Below, one piece after another: positions 36,557 to 46,955 of a stretch of 48,645 nucleotides of DNA. The notes beneath the pieces are model-generated. The model was not told where the DNA came from. It was given only the letters and a program-made list of their open reading frames with translations, and ran no database searches. The stretch is from positions 1 through 48,645 of the forward strand of contig CANLIE010000025.1 of assembly GCA_947491225.1 (NCBI GenBank), written 5' to 3'. How positions within the stretch are numbered: position 1 is the first letter of the stretch; every line of letters begins with the position of its first letter. The position numbers and the translations under genes are program-made. Source of the stretch: an uncultured Cellulophaga sp. Its GTDB lineage: Bacteria; Bacteroidota; Bacteroidia; Flavobacteriales; Flavobacteriaceae.

Positions 36557-39500
36557 ATGCACACATACACACTCACTGGCACCATCACCAACCAAAACAA
36601 CCTACCCATTCCTAATGTTACTATCACTGCCCACGACCAAGATCCCAACACCCCAGAAACCCAATTGGGTAAGGGGGTAGTTACAGATGCATTAGGACAA
36701 TATGCTATTACCTATAAAGATGAAGATTTTATCATCGAAGGTCGAGAAAGTGGTGGGGCAGATATTGTGATTCGCGTATATGATGCAGCTGGAGTGTTGT
36801 TGGGGGAGTCAGAGCGGTATGAAGATGCTCCAAGAGAATCGGTGATCGATCTGCAAATTACGTATGCCCTTCCAACCATACCAGTAGCTCCACAAGTAGC
36901 ACCTCCATCATTGCGTATTAAGGGTTCTGTAGTAGATCGTTTGGGTCGAAATCTTAAAGATGCTGAGGTAGCACTTTGGGAAGAAAATACCAATACACAT
37001 ATTGCAACCTCTGCTCTAACAGATCAAAGTGGTAGTTTTGAGATTGTCTTACAGGATGATGCCTTTGAATCGGCAATGGCATGCAACTTGTTTTTCTTCA
37101 AGGTACATCTTGGTCATAAAGAAGTATTCGATTCTTATAAAGATGCCCGAGACCAAGATCCAATTACTTGGGATATCAGTCATAAAGCAGAAGATCGTAT
37201 CGAACTTACGGCAAATATCACCGCCAAAATTGTGGATACCTTATATCCCAAAAGCAAAGCCATAGCCTTGCGTAACCAAGGCAATAAAACCATTCAACAA
37301 CTTCGGGAGGCAGGGAGTCATCATTGGAATGAGGTGGTTGCTTTAGCAACCAAAGAACTGGATAACCGTATCCAAAATGTGTTAGGTGAAACTATTGATC
37401 CTGTAATAAAGGAGCTCATTTCAGGTATTGATTTTACAAAATGCGCAGGTAAAAAAATGCCGTTAAAAGAATATATCAACGCCCATCTACGGCAACATAA
37501 AATCACCCAATCTCAATTTGATAGCCTACAGAAAAAATGGGAAGAAGCTGCTATTCCCAAGGATTTTGATGAATTACTACCAGAGGAGAAGACCCTACAG
37601 GAAATACCGATATTCCAACAAATTATGGAAGAAGGGCAAGCGCATCTATTGGCAGATGTGGCAGGGATTACTTCTAAAAAATGTGAGCAGTTGTTACAAG
37701 CGGGTTGGCGTGTAAAGGACACCGATTTTAGAGTATTAGAAGGGCTACAACAAGATAAGCTACTTTCCCGAAAACAAGTCACAGACTTGCAACATACGAT
37801 GGAGCTTAATGCACTATTTGATGAGCAAATACCTTTAGTAAAAGCATTAAAAGCAGAACCAGTGCCTGGCAGCACCAGTAAACTTAAAAGCTTAAAAGAC
37901 CTAGTACCTCTTAGAGCCAAAGACTGGGAAAAAGTCATTGCAAAAACAACGATTACTCCTCCCCAAGACCTCACTCTTGAAGCTTATGCTAAAGTGTTGG
38001 AAAAGCGCGTAGAAAAAGCATTCCCTAGTGCCGTATTATTAGATCGGTTTGTACCTGCAAAAGTCAGTAGTTTAAAAAATGATTTTGCAGTACTAAGCTA
38101 TGTATTGCAGCAAGCTCCAGATGTATTAAAAACCAAAGATTGGGATTCGTTAGACCTGACTGGGATGACAACGGCTGAGGTTAAAAAGATAAAAACAGCT
38201 TATAGCAACAGTCTAAAACAGCTCAATCGGTATCACGGGCTGGATATACACCGTATGTCGGATACGGATGGTAATTTGGAGGTACACCTGAAAAATACAG
38301 AACGAAAAATACAATTGTTAGACACCTTCTATAAAAAGAATGCGGATAAAGACATTTTATCTTTCGATCTACGACCAGAAGCAGATTTAGCAGCACAGGA
38401 AATTGATTTTACGGGAATTAAAGTCGAGGATCAAACTTTGCTATTGCGGCACATTAAAACCGATCAGCGATTATACGCCTTAACCAAAGATATAGACCAA
38501 GCGATGTTGCTTAAGGAACACGGTTTTTATTCTAGCAACCAAATCCAAGGGGTAAGCCTACCTACCTTATCTCGTACCTTAGAACTGCCTATCAACTCTT
38601 TGCAGTATACTTATGAAAATACGCTTAGGACTCAATTGAAAAGTGAATCATGGATTGCAAAGAACATAGGATTAAAAGATGATTTTAAAAATTTTGCGAT
38701 AGGTGGGTTAGGTTATGTAGCTCCAAACGAAAAAGGAGATATCGTTGATTTAGAAAATGAGATATTACGCAAATATGATGGCTATCAGGATTTTTTTGGA
38801 AATCTAGATTATTGCAATTGTAAGCATTGCAATTCTATTTTTAGCCCAGCAGCTTATTTTGTAGACCTAATGGCATGGTTGGAAAAAATGGTGTTAAACG
38901 ATACTTTTGATACAGAGGAGCTAAAAAAACATTCACTACACCTGCAAAACCGCAGACCCGATTTGTGGTATTTAGATTTATCGTGTAACAATACTCATGA
39001 TCGATTGCCATATCTGGATCTGATTAACGAAGTGCTGGAGAATTATATTTTTTATATCCAAAAAAGCAGTAATGAATACGAAACAGAATTCTATGAAAAA
39101 ACGCCTTTTCAATTAATTCAGCACATACAGAAAGAACGGAACAATTTTACTAAAAATTTATACCAAGAAATTTATCAAGATTCTAAAGTGCTAGGAAAAG
39201 TATATTCTATTAAAGCACCCTTTTCTTTACCGCTGGAAGAAGTGAAAATTTACCTCCAACATTTCCCAATTACACTAGAAGAAATTGCACTGACATTAGA
39301 TGTTAAAGATGAAAACCAAATAGCCAGAGCGCGATTGGGGTTATCAAATGCCGAATATAACCTACTGATTAAAGCAGCGCCCTATAAAAAAATTGGAACA
39401 CTAAAAGCCTTGCAATATCTGTTTCGGTATGAAATTATACAACTTGGTAAACAAATATCACTAGATGTAAAGGATGTGCTGAAAGATCTAGATATTACCA

Positions 39501-42500
39501 GAAGCCAATTAACAAATTTGGTAAATACCTTGTTTGTAGGAAAAACGAATCTTTCGGAGTCTATAGAAGTTAAATCCATAAAAGAAAGAGAGCCGAAAAG
39601 ACCTGATGGTACGGAACCACCAAAACCTATACAGAATAATGCGGAGAAACTGTTCGTAAATGTAACTATTATAAGAGCTGAGAATCATTCATTAGATCGT
39701 ATCCATCGTTTTGTACGATTGTCAAAAAAAGTGCCTTGGAGTTTCGAAGAGTTGGATTTGGTAATATATCAAACCGGTTTACCCAATGAGATTACCAAAG
39801 AAAAGTTATATGCTCTTGGCAAGGTACAACACTTATGCCAACGCTTTGATATCGCTGTTGATGAGGCATGCGTATTGTTTCAGCAGTTTCCAGAATGGAA
39901 GGATCAAAACAATTTCTTTCAACAGCTATTCGATCAAAAATTCAATCAACTTCCCTTTACAGATCTTACGCCATACCCTAGAAAAGATTTCACCTTTATC
40001 CATCCAGTTTTTGAAGGGTCAAATAAAGAATCTTCAGAAGAACTGCCAAGAATATTATCAGGTTTGGGTGTAAATGATGAGGAACTGTATCAATTAATCA
40101 ATAAAGATTCTCCTTTGTTTGAACCCTTAGGAAGCGGGGATAAGTTCATATTGTCATTGGAAAACTTGTCATTACTATACCGACACGCTAGATTGGCGAC
40201 ATATTTAAAACTAAGTATCCCCCAACTATTTCAGTTGATTAAACTGCAAGAAGAAATTACTACTGATTTTATAGCAAATGGAAGTTTAGAAGACCTAGAA
40301 AAGCTAGTCACTTTTTATGATTGGTGGAAAACTACCGAGTATAGCATAGACGATTTAGCGTTTATAAAAGGGCAACCGATACTAGATGCGAAGTACCTGA
40401 CTTCTGAAAAACTAACCGAAGAGCTTTTTAACCGTATTGAAAAAGACAATCCCTTAGTCTTTGCCGATACCGTTTTTTCCTATTTGGATGGCGTTACAGA
40501 AGAGCAATCTAGACAGATTATTCTCAGCAATTTTGAGTACATAATAAAATCAGAACGTAAAAACACCTTTAAAATCAAGTTCCCTTCTAGGATTACCAAA
40601 GAAGAGGAGAAACAAGTAATAGAAGATTTTATTAGAAAGATTGGTGGCAATTTACCTATTACACCAAATTACTTCTTCGAAAAAGCAAAAACAAATCCTC
40701 AGGAATTAGCGGTAACTATGACCGCATCTATTTCATCAGAATTGTTCTTTTTGAATTTAGAACTATTTGAGGTTGTAGTAAAACCAACTGAAGATTTGAT
40801 TCAAAAAGCAACGACCAAAGCGTATCGAATAAAGGAGACTGTGGATGTAAGCAGTTTTGAGGGGCTGGATCAATTTAAAAATCAAGGGGCTCCAGCAATC
40901 ACAAAACCATTATTAAAAGAACTGGGGTTCACGGAAAATGAAATTTCGGAGATTATCAATACTAAGCTTGAAGAATTGCCTTATGAAAATCAATATGTAC
41001 TGAGTCCTAATTATGACGAAACAAGCTTAAAAATTCCAGCCCACATTCCGGTTACGCAAAAACAAGTAGCTACTGCACTACAAATGTATAGGGCCAATTA
41101 CCTATTAGCTTTCTATTTAGGACAGCAACTAGACATTTCTATAGAAAAGACGAAAGCCTTGACACAATTGTCGGATATAAATTTGTCTGATGCGGTATAT
41201 ACTCAAGAGGCTTTGGGACTAGAAAATGACCCAAAAGAAATTAAGCGTTGGGTGCACCAAATTTATAAACTCGCTGTACTTTTTAAATCCAAAGAATACA
41301 CAGAGACTTCCCTTAGAAAACTACAGGATCTTTTAACTCCCTTAGCATTAAAATCGGGCATAACCATACAAAACCAAATAGCACAGATCAACAGCTTACG
41401 ATCGTTTATCCAAGAAGAGACATTAGACGAATTACAGCGTGTATTAACATATGGGTTTAACAAAGCAAATCAACAGTTTAAAGATGGAAAAGACGCAGAA
41501 GGTAATGTCTATGAAGTATATCCAGAGTTATCCACTTTATTAGGAGTAGAATTGACTCCGGTAAAACTGGTAAATGAAGAAGGGGATTTAGGCACAGAAT
41601 CTATTGTGGCATTAACACAATTAGCAAAACGTATCGAGCTCTCACAATATTTGGGTGTTGGTGGTAATGTATTGGGTCATTTACTTTCAGAACACTATGA
41701 GGATCTGGCCATTGCTCGTAATGCCTTACTAAGCGCCTTTAGATTAAAGTATCAAGATACCAAAGATTGGGAAGCGCAAATACAACCTTTTCAAGATCAA
41801 ATACGCGGGATCAAACGCGATGCACTCACTGATTACCTTATCAATGGTTTAGATAGAGTGCCCACTGCGGAAGGCTTGCAAAAACGTTTTCCAAATAAAA
41901 GAGAACTGTACAAACACTTTTTGATTGATACCGAATTAGAAGGCTGTGCCACAACCTCCAGAATCGTGGCAGCAACATCCAGTGTGCAATTATTTGTACA
42001 GCGTGTGTTACTAAATCTGGAAGTAAGTGAAGATTTTGAACTAAAAATTGAGCCACATCAATCTATGCAAGCCCAATTTACCGAGCAGTGGGAATGGCGA
42101 AAAAACTATCGTGTTTGGGAAGCCAACCGCAAAGTATTTCTCTATCCAGAAAACTATATAGAGCCCGAACTACGCGATAATAAAACCGAACTCTTTAAAG
42201 AACTAGAAGAAGAATTACTGCAACGAGAGATCAATGCTGATACGGTGGAAGATGCTTACAAGAAGTATATGGTTGGTTTTGAGGAGGTGAATAATTTGCA
42301 GGTGGCTGGGGCGTATCATGAAAAAGAGATTGATGGAGAAGGGGATAATATAAGACCAGAATCAAGTATAGATAGTATCCACCTTTTTGCAGTAACTCCA
42401 GGAGATGAAAATCAATTGTATTACCGTAAAATTGAGAACACCTATTTAAGTGGATTAGATGATGTGAGGATTAATTGGAATAGTTGGGAGAAAGTAAATT

Positions 42501-45500
42501 TGAAATTGCCGGTTAAGAAAGTCTCGCCTATTGTATTTAATGGGAGGTTATATGTGTTTTGGAATGAGATTACAACTAAACCAGAGTTTTCGAATAAAAC
42601 GAACCAAAATAATTTCTTTGGTTACAATCATTCTATTGAAATGAAATTCTCTCTAAAAAAGAACAAATCATGGTTGCTTGCTAAATCTATCGTTCATAAA
42701 AAACCAGTTAATTTTAATATAGAAATTAATAATGAAGATTTATTGAATGTTGAAGTTTTAGAAAAAAATATAACTTTATTTGACAAATTATATTTGTACA
42801 ATAATGGGATTTTAAAAAAGATCGAATCTGAAATTAATAAAACTAAGGAATTCCTAAGTCTAACGCTAGAAACAACAATATTTAATAAACGGCACTATAA
42901 TTTTGAAATAAGTTTATATAATAAAAATGATAGATTAACAGAATATATCATTTCAGAATCTACTAATAATTACACCCGACTCTCCTTAAAAAACATTCCT
43001 ATATCTATTCAAATAAGTGAAATTATTGAAAAAATTAATGGGGAAAGAAGCTTATCAACTATTGTAAACGAAACTTTTGAAGCTTCGGAATTATATTTTG
43101 ATAACGATTGGCATGTGATAAAATTTTTAGAACAATTAAGTTTTGAAGCTTCGGAATTATTCACTTTTCCTCGAATTCAAAAAGGTCATGGAATTTATAA
43201 AAAGATAAATTCTATTATAAAAAAATTCACTACTTGGAGGATTGAACATACTGACCAAGAAAATTTACAAATTATTTCTTATAAGGAATCATTAAATCTA
43301 AAAATACCATCAAAAGCTTTCCATCCTATTTTGGATAAATCAGAATTAGTTCATAAAGAATTCAAAAGTAATTACCTTTTAGATAATTATTTAACCAATA
43401 AACCTTTTTTAGCAAAACAAAGTAATGAGCTTTATGTTTCAACGATTGATCCTATTAATATTAATGGTTATATAAAAAATGACGAGCCAATACTTATAAA
43501 TTTACTTCCAACTTCAATTACCTATAACGAAAATTGTTGGATTATAAATTCGCAGGAATATATAAATACTAAAATCAAGCATTTCACTAATAGAAATCGA
43601 GCGTTTAATCTTGAAAATATTTTTCGGAATGGCATTAGTTATCAACAGAAAAAAGCAAGTATTATAAATAATATCAAAAACCCTTACAATGATATTCTAG
43701 TAAATAGCGACTATCATAATGCTGAACTAATTCTTGAAAATATAAATGAATGCCTTTATTTCTATGAAAAAGCCAGATCTTCTAGTATTTTTTTGATACA
43801 GTTAATTGATAAAAAAATACATTTTAATTTGTCTAATGATTTGAGAAATATTCTAAATTCAAGTATTCAATCTGAAGTTATAATAAATAGTGAAAATTCT
43901 GATCTAGAAGAAATTTATGGTATCAACAATGATTACGAAAGAATTAGTAAGCTTTCTTTACAAAGTTCTTCTGGAGTATATTTTTGGGAACTCTTCTTAC
44001 ATATCCCATTTCTTATTGCCAATCACTTAAACAGCCAGCAAAAATATCAAGAAGCCCAACAATGGTATCATTATATCTTTAATCCTAATGCAAAACCAGC
44101 AGATGAACATGACACCAACTATGTTTGGCAATTTAGAGGTTTTAATGAACATACGATAAAAAGCGTGCGAGAACAGCTGGAAGATCCAGCAAGTATTAGC
44201 GTTTATGAAAACGACCCCTTTAATCCGCACGCCATTGCTCGAAACCGTATTTCTGCCTACCAAAAAACAGTGGTGATGAAATATATTGACAATCTGCTGG
44301 ATTGGGGAGATCAGCTGTTTGCTCAAGATACGATGGAGAGTATCAATGAGGCCACGATGCTGTATATACTGGCCTATGAGATTTTGGGAGAGCGCCCTGT
44401 AAGTATAGGTGACTGTGGAGAAAAGAAAGGGGTTAAAACCTATCAGCAGCTAAAGCAAAGCAGTAGTTTTGGTAAAAATGGAACCACACCGACCCTAATT
44501 GAAGAAGTGGAATATATATATAACAAGCCGCTTTCACCTATATTTAATATTCAAAATAATAGCAATACTTATTTCTTGAATTCAAATTTTGGTAATAATT
44601 TTCAATCTCTAAATACGGTAACAAATTCATATACTTTAGAAGAGTTACAGCCACAACAACCGAATTGGAAAGAAGCTTTACAAGGCACTTTTGTTACGAC
44701 CCCAATCTTCTGCATTCCTAAAAACAAAGACTTAATCGCCTATTGGGATCGGGTGGAAGATCGTTTGTTTAAGATTAGAAATTGTATGAATATTAAAGGA
44801 ATGAAACGAGAACTCGCCTTGTTTGCACCAGAGATAGATCCACGTTTGTTAGTTATGGCAACGGTCCAAGGATTGTCTGTTCAGGAAGCGCTAGAGTCAC
44901 TAAGTGGGAACCTTCCGCCTTATCGCTTCCCCTATTTAATGGCAAAAGCCAAAGAGTATGTAGGCTTGGTGCAAAGTTTTGGTGGGGCATTACAAGGGGC
45001 GTTGGAACGTAAAGATGTAGAACAGCTATCGCAACTACAAGCTACCCATCAAAGAAATATCTCGAATATGTCTCAATTTATTCGAGATCGAGAATTGGAG
45101 GCAGCAGAGTCTAGTTTGGAAGTTATAGTAAAGCGTAAAGAATCATTGAATAACAAAAAAGAGTATTATTCATCTCTTATTAATATAGGATTATCTCACT
45201 TTGAGTCAAAAGAATCCGCTTTAAGAATAGAAGGAAACGAATTAAAATTTCAATCTCAGGTTCTGTTTACAGCTGCGGGTATAAGCGATGCAATAATAAA
45301 AATTGTAGGGATGTCTAATTCTACAGGTGGAAATGAAGTAGCAGGCACTTTAAGATCAATAGGACAAGTTTTGTCTGTTTTAGGGAATTTAAAACATGAT
45401 GAAGCATCTGGTGTTAGGATTTCAGGAAATTATAATAGAAGGGAACAAAACTGGAAATTCCAATTAAAATCTACAGAAGATGAACTAAACGTTATCGAAG

Positions 45501-46834
45501 AACAAATCAAAGGCGCCAATATTAGTAAAGCCATTGCAGAACGCAATTATGAGATTTTTGAACAAAGTATAGCGCAGCAAGAAGAAGTCTTTGATTTTAT
45601 AAAAAATAAGTTTTCTAATCTAGGCTTATACACTTGGCTCTCTAGTCAACTTACCCGTATGTACAGAGAAGCTTGGAATAGTGCCTATACTATGGCAAAA
45701 ATGGCGGAGCGTGCCTACCGTTTTGAGCGTAGTGATGATCATAGCCCACTGCTAAACGGAGGGTATTGGGACAACAGTCATCATGGTTTATTGGCAGGGC
45801 AAAAACTACTCATCGACCTTCAAAATTTAGAACGTCGCTATATTGAAACCCACCATAGGAGGCTCGAGGTAGATCAATCCTTTTCCTTAATGCAAATAGA
45901 TCCACAAGCCTTATTAGATCTCAAACAAAAAGGGGAATGTAACTTTTCTGTCCCAGAGTTGTTTTTTGATCTGTCGTATCCAGGACAGTATAAACGACGT
46001 ATGCGATCTGCACGATTGACCATCCCCTGTATTGTAGGACCGTATGTTAATGTAGGGGCTACCCTAACACTTACAGGCAGCCGTATTCGTATAGAACCAA
46101 ATCTAGAAACCAGTTTAAAAGAAATGCCGCCCACACGTACTACCACCATTGCGACCAGTACTGCACAAAATGATAGTGGGGTGTTTGAATTTAGCTTTAG
46201 AGATGAACGCTATATGCCTTTTGAGGGGGCTGGAGCCATTAGTGACTGGAATATCAAATTGCCTAATTCTTTCAGACCCTTTGACTATAATACGATTAAT
46301 GATGTGATTCTGCATATTAGTTATGAGGCAGATTATGATGGAGTATTGGCTGAAAAAGTAGAGGACAAAAGCAGTAAATTCCAGAAGTCTATTATAGGTG
46401 TGCTAAAAGAGGATGGATTATCTCGTTTATTCAGTTTGAGACAAGAGTTTTCAGATAGTTTTCACAAATTGTTATACAAAGAAAGTGTTGATGCTCCTTT
46501 TGAAATTAGTAAAAAGCATTTTCCAATCTTTGTACAAAGCCATAATTTAGTTTTATCGGCGGAGTTAAAAATTATAATTATTACGGATCTTAAAGAAATA
46601 GATGATGCGATTGAAAGAACAGTTGTATTGAATGATGGAGAAATAATACTATCAAAGGAGGCAACAGCGATTGAGTCTTCAATTATCTTATTAGGAAAAC
46701 TGACAACAGATGTTACAGCATTTAGATTAATAGATAAACATTACCTTGATATAAGTAAAGTGGGGATTAAAAAAGAACATATAAAAGATGTATTGATTTA
46801 TTTTGAGTACAAATATGATAATTCCAACCCTTAG
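36557..46834 (+). CDS. TcA-like Tc toxin subunit (pore-forming injector), 3425 aa
   Basis: Two transthyretin/carboxypeptidase-regulatory-like domains open the protein (about 1-105 and 117-220). The VRP1-like helical region has YCNCKHCNSIFSPAAYFVD (C753, C755, C758). A neuraminidase-like domain starts near 1938 (SIDSIHLFAVTPGDENQLYY...VFNGRLYVFWNE). A very AT-rich, divergent stretch fills about 2014-2474. Conserved TcA blocks follow: FNPHAIARNRISAYQKTVVM (from about 2555), YWDRVEDRLFKIRNCMNIKG, and a long helical pore region (about 2830-3100). The TcB-binding domain (FDLSYPGQYKRRMRSARLTI, from about 3138) ends it. By family knowledge it forms a pentameric bell that binds a target surface and injects the TcC tip. 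It is about 900 residues longer than Photorhabdus TcdA. No signal peptide. It follows tcB-tcC on the same strand after a 410-bp gap. Confidence 0.9.
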   Translation: MHTYTLTGTITNQNNLPIPNVTITAHDQDPNTPETQLGKGVVTDALGQYAITYKDEDFIIEGRESGGADIVIRVYDAAGVLLGESERYEDAPRESVIDLQITYALPTIPVAPQVAPPSLRIKGSVVDRLGRNLKDAEVALWEENTNTHIATSALTDQSGSFEIVLQDDAFESAMACNLFFFKVHLGHKEVFDSYKDARDQDPITWDISHKAEDRIELTANITAKIVDTLYPKSKAIALRNQGNKTIQQLREAGSHHWNEVVALATKELDNRIQNVLGETIDPVIKELISGIDFTKCAGKKMPLKEYINAHLRQHKITQSQFDSLQKKWEEAAIPKDFDELLPEEKTLQEIPIFQQIMEEGQAHLLADVAGITSKKCEQLLQAGWRVKDTDFRVLEGLQQDKLLSRKQVTDLQHTMELNALFDEQIPLVKALKAEPVPGSTSKLKSLKDLVPLRAKDWEKVIAKTTITPPQDLTLEAYAKVLEKRVEKAFPSAVLLDRFVPAKVSSLKNDFAVLSYVLQQAPDVLKTKDWDSLDLTGMTTAEVKKIKTAYSNSLKQLNRYHGLDIHRMSDTDGNLEVHLKNTERKIQLLDTFYKKNADKDILSFDLRPEADLAAQEIDFTGIKVEDQTLLLRHIKTDQRLYALTKDIDQAMLLKEHGFYSSNQIQGVSLPTLSRTLELPINSLQYTYENTLRTQLKSESWIAKNIGLKDDFKNFAIGGLGYVAPNEKGDIVDLENEILRKYDGYQDFFGNLDYCNCKHCNSIFSPAAYFVDLMAWLEKMVLNDTFDTEELKKHSLHLQNRRPDLWYLDLSCNNTHDRLPYLDLINEVLENYIFYIQKSSNEYETEFYEKTPFQLIQHIQKERNNFTKNLYQEIYQDSKVLGKVYSIKAPFSLPLEEVKIYLQHFPITLEEIALTLDVKDENQIARARLGLSNAEYNLLIKAAPYKKIGTLKALQYLFRYEIIQLGKQISLDVKDVLKDLDITRSQLTNLVNTLFVGKTNLSESIEVKSIKEREPKRPDGTEPPKPIQNNAEKLFVNVTIIRAENHSLDRIHRFVRLSKKVPWSFEELDLVIYQTGLPNEITKEKLYALGKVQHLCQRFDIAVDEACVLFQQFPEWKDQNNFFQQLFDQKFNQLPFTDLTPYPRKDFTFIHPVFEGSNKESSEELPRILSGLGVNDEELYQLINKDSPLFEPLGSGDKFILSLENLSLLYRHARLATYLKLSIPQLFQLIKLQEEITTDFIANGSLEDLEKLVTFYDWWKTTEYSIDDLAFIKGQPILDAKYLTSEKLTEELFNRIEKDNPLVFADTVFSYLDGVTEEQSRQIILSNFEYIIKSERKNTFKIKFPSRITKEEEKQVIEDFIRKIGGNLPITPNYFFEKAKTNPQELAVTMTASISSELFFLNLELFEVVVKPTEDLIQKATTKAYRIKETVDVSSFEGLDQFKNQGAPAITKPLLKELGFTENEISEIINTKLEELPYENQYVLSPNYDETSLKIPAHIPVTQKQVATALQMYRANYLLAFYLGQQLDISIEKTKALTQLSDINLSDAVYTQEALGLENDPKEIKRWVHQIYKLAVLFKSKEYTETSLRKLQDLLTPLALKSGITIQNQIAQINSLRSFIQEETLDELQRVLTYGFNKANQQFKDGKDAEGNVYEVYPELSTLLGVELTPVKLVNEEGDLGTESIVALTQLAKRIELSQYLGVGGNVLGHLLSEHYEDLAIARNALLSAFRLKYQDTKDWEAQIQPFQDQIRGIKRDALTDYLINGLDRVPTAEGLQKRFPNKRELYKHFLIDTELEGCATTSRIVAATSSVQLFVQRVLLNLEVSEDFELKIEPHQSMQAQFTEQWEWRKNYRVWEANRKVFLYPENYIEPELRDNKTELFKELEEELLQREINADTVEDAYKKYMVGFEEVNNLQVAGAYHEKEIDGEGDNIRPESSIDSIHLFAVTPGDENQLYYRKIENTYLSGLDDVRINWNSWEKVNLKLPVKKVSPIVFNGRLYVFWNEITTKPEFSNKTNQNNFFGYNHSIEMKFSLKKNKSWLLAKSIVHKKPVNFNIEINNEDLLNVEVLEKNITLFDKLYLYNNGILKKIESEINKTKEFLSLTLETTIFNKRHYNFEISLYNKNDRLTEYIISESTNNYTRLSLKNIPISIQISEIIEKINGERSLSTIVNETFEASELYFDNDWHVIKFLEQLSFEASELFTFPRIQKGHGIYKKINSIIKKFTTWRIEHTDQENLQIISYKESLNLKIPSKAFHPILDKSELVHKEFKSNYLLDNYLTNKPFLAKQSNELYVSTIDPININGYIKNDEPILINLLPTSITYNENCWIINSQEYINTKIKHFTNRNRAFNLENIFRNGISYQQKKASIINNIKNPYNDILVNSDYHNAELILENINECLYFYEKARSSSIFLIQLIDKKIHFNLSNDLRNILNSSIQSEVIINSENSDLEEIYGINNDYERISKLSLQSSSGVYFWELFLHIPFLIANHLNSQQKYQEAQQWYHYIFNPNAKPADEHDTNYVWQFRGFNEHTIKSVREQLEDPASISVYENDPFNPHAIARNRISAYQKTVVMKYIDNLLDWGDQLFAQDTMESINEATMLYILAYEILGERPVSIGDCGEKKGVKTYQQLKQSSSFGKNGTTPTLIEEVEYIYNKPLSPIFNIQNNSNTYFLNSNFGNNFQSLNTVTNSYTLEELQPQQPNWKEALQGTFVTTPIFCIPKNKDLIAYWDRVEDRLFKIRNCMNIKGMKRELALFAPEIDPRLLVMATVQGLSVQEALESLSGNLPPYRFPYLMAKAKEYVGLVQSFGGALQGALERKDVEQLSQLQATHQRNISNMSQFIRDRELEAAESSLEVIVKRKESLNNKKEYYSSLINIGLSHFESKESALRIEGNELKFQSQVLFTAAGISDAIIKIVGMSNSTGGNEVAGTLRSIGQVLSVLGNLKHDEASGVRISGNYNRREQNWKFQLKSTEDELNVIEEQIKGANISKAIAERNYEIFEQSIAQQEEVFDFIKNKFSNLGLYTWLSSQLTRMYREAWNSAYTMAKMAERAYRFERSDDHSPLLNGGYWDNSHHGLLAGQKLLIDLQNLERRYIETHHRRLEVDQSFSLMQIDPQALLDLKQKGECNFSVPELFFDLSYPGQYKRRMRSARLTIPCIVGPYVNVGATLTLTGSRIRIEPNLETSLKEMPPTRTTTIATSTAQNDSGVFEFSFRDERYMPFEGAGAISDWNIKLPNSFRPFDYNTINDVILHISYEADYDGVLAEKVEDKSSKFQKSIIGVLKEDGLSRLFSLRQEFSDSFHKLLYKESVDAPFEISKKHFPIFVQSHNLVLSAELKIIIITDLKEIDDAIERTVVLNDGEIILSKEATAIESSIILLGKLTTDVTAFRLIDKHYLDISKVGIKKEHIKDVLIYFEYKYDNSNP
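43075..43160 (+). repeat. Exact 20-bp direct repeat inside the TcA variable region
   Basis: TTTTGAAGCTTCGGAATTAT occurs at 43075-43094 and 43141-43160, 66 bp (22 codons) apart and in frame, encoding FEASELY and FEASELF. The flanks of the two copies differ. Confidence 0.7.
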
Positions 46835-46897
46835 GACGGCTTAAAGATATTTTTTAATTATTAGGAAGCCATTTTTGGGACAATAAAATATATAAAC

Positions 46898-46933
46898 CCC
46901 TGCTTAGTATAAAAGCAAGGTTTTCAAGCAGGG
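46898..46933 (+). other. Hairpin downstream of the TcA gene
   Basis: CCCTGCTT (46898-46905) pairs with AAGCAGGG (46926-46933) over a 20-base loop. No T-run follows, so it is a weak terminator candidate or the edge of a repeat. Confidence 0.35.
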
Positions 46934-46955
46934 TATTGTTGAACTTACTATATTA

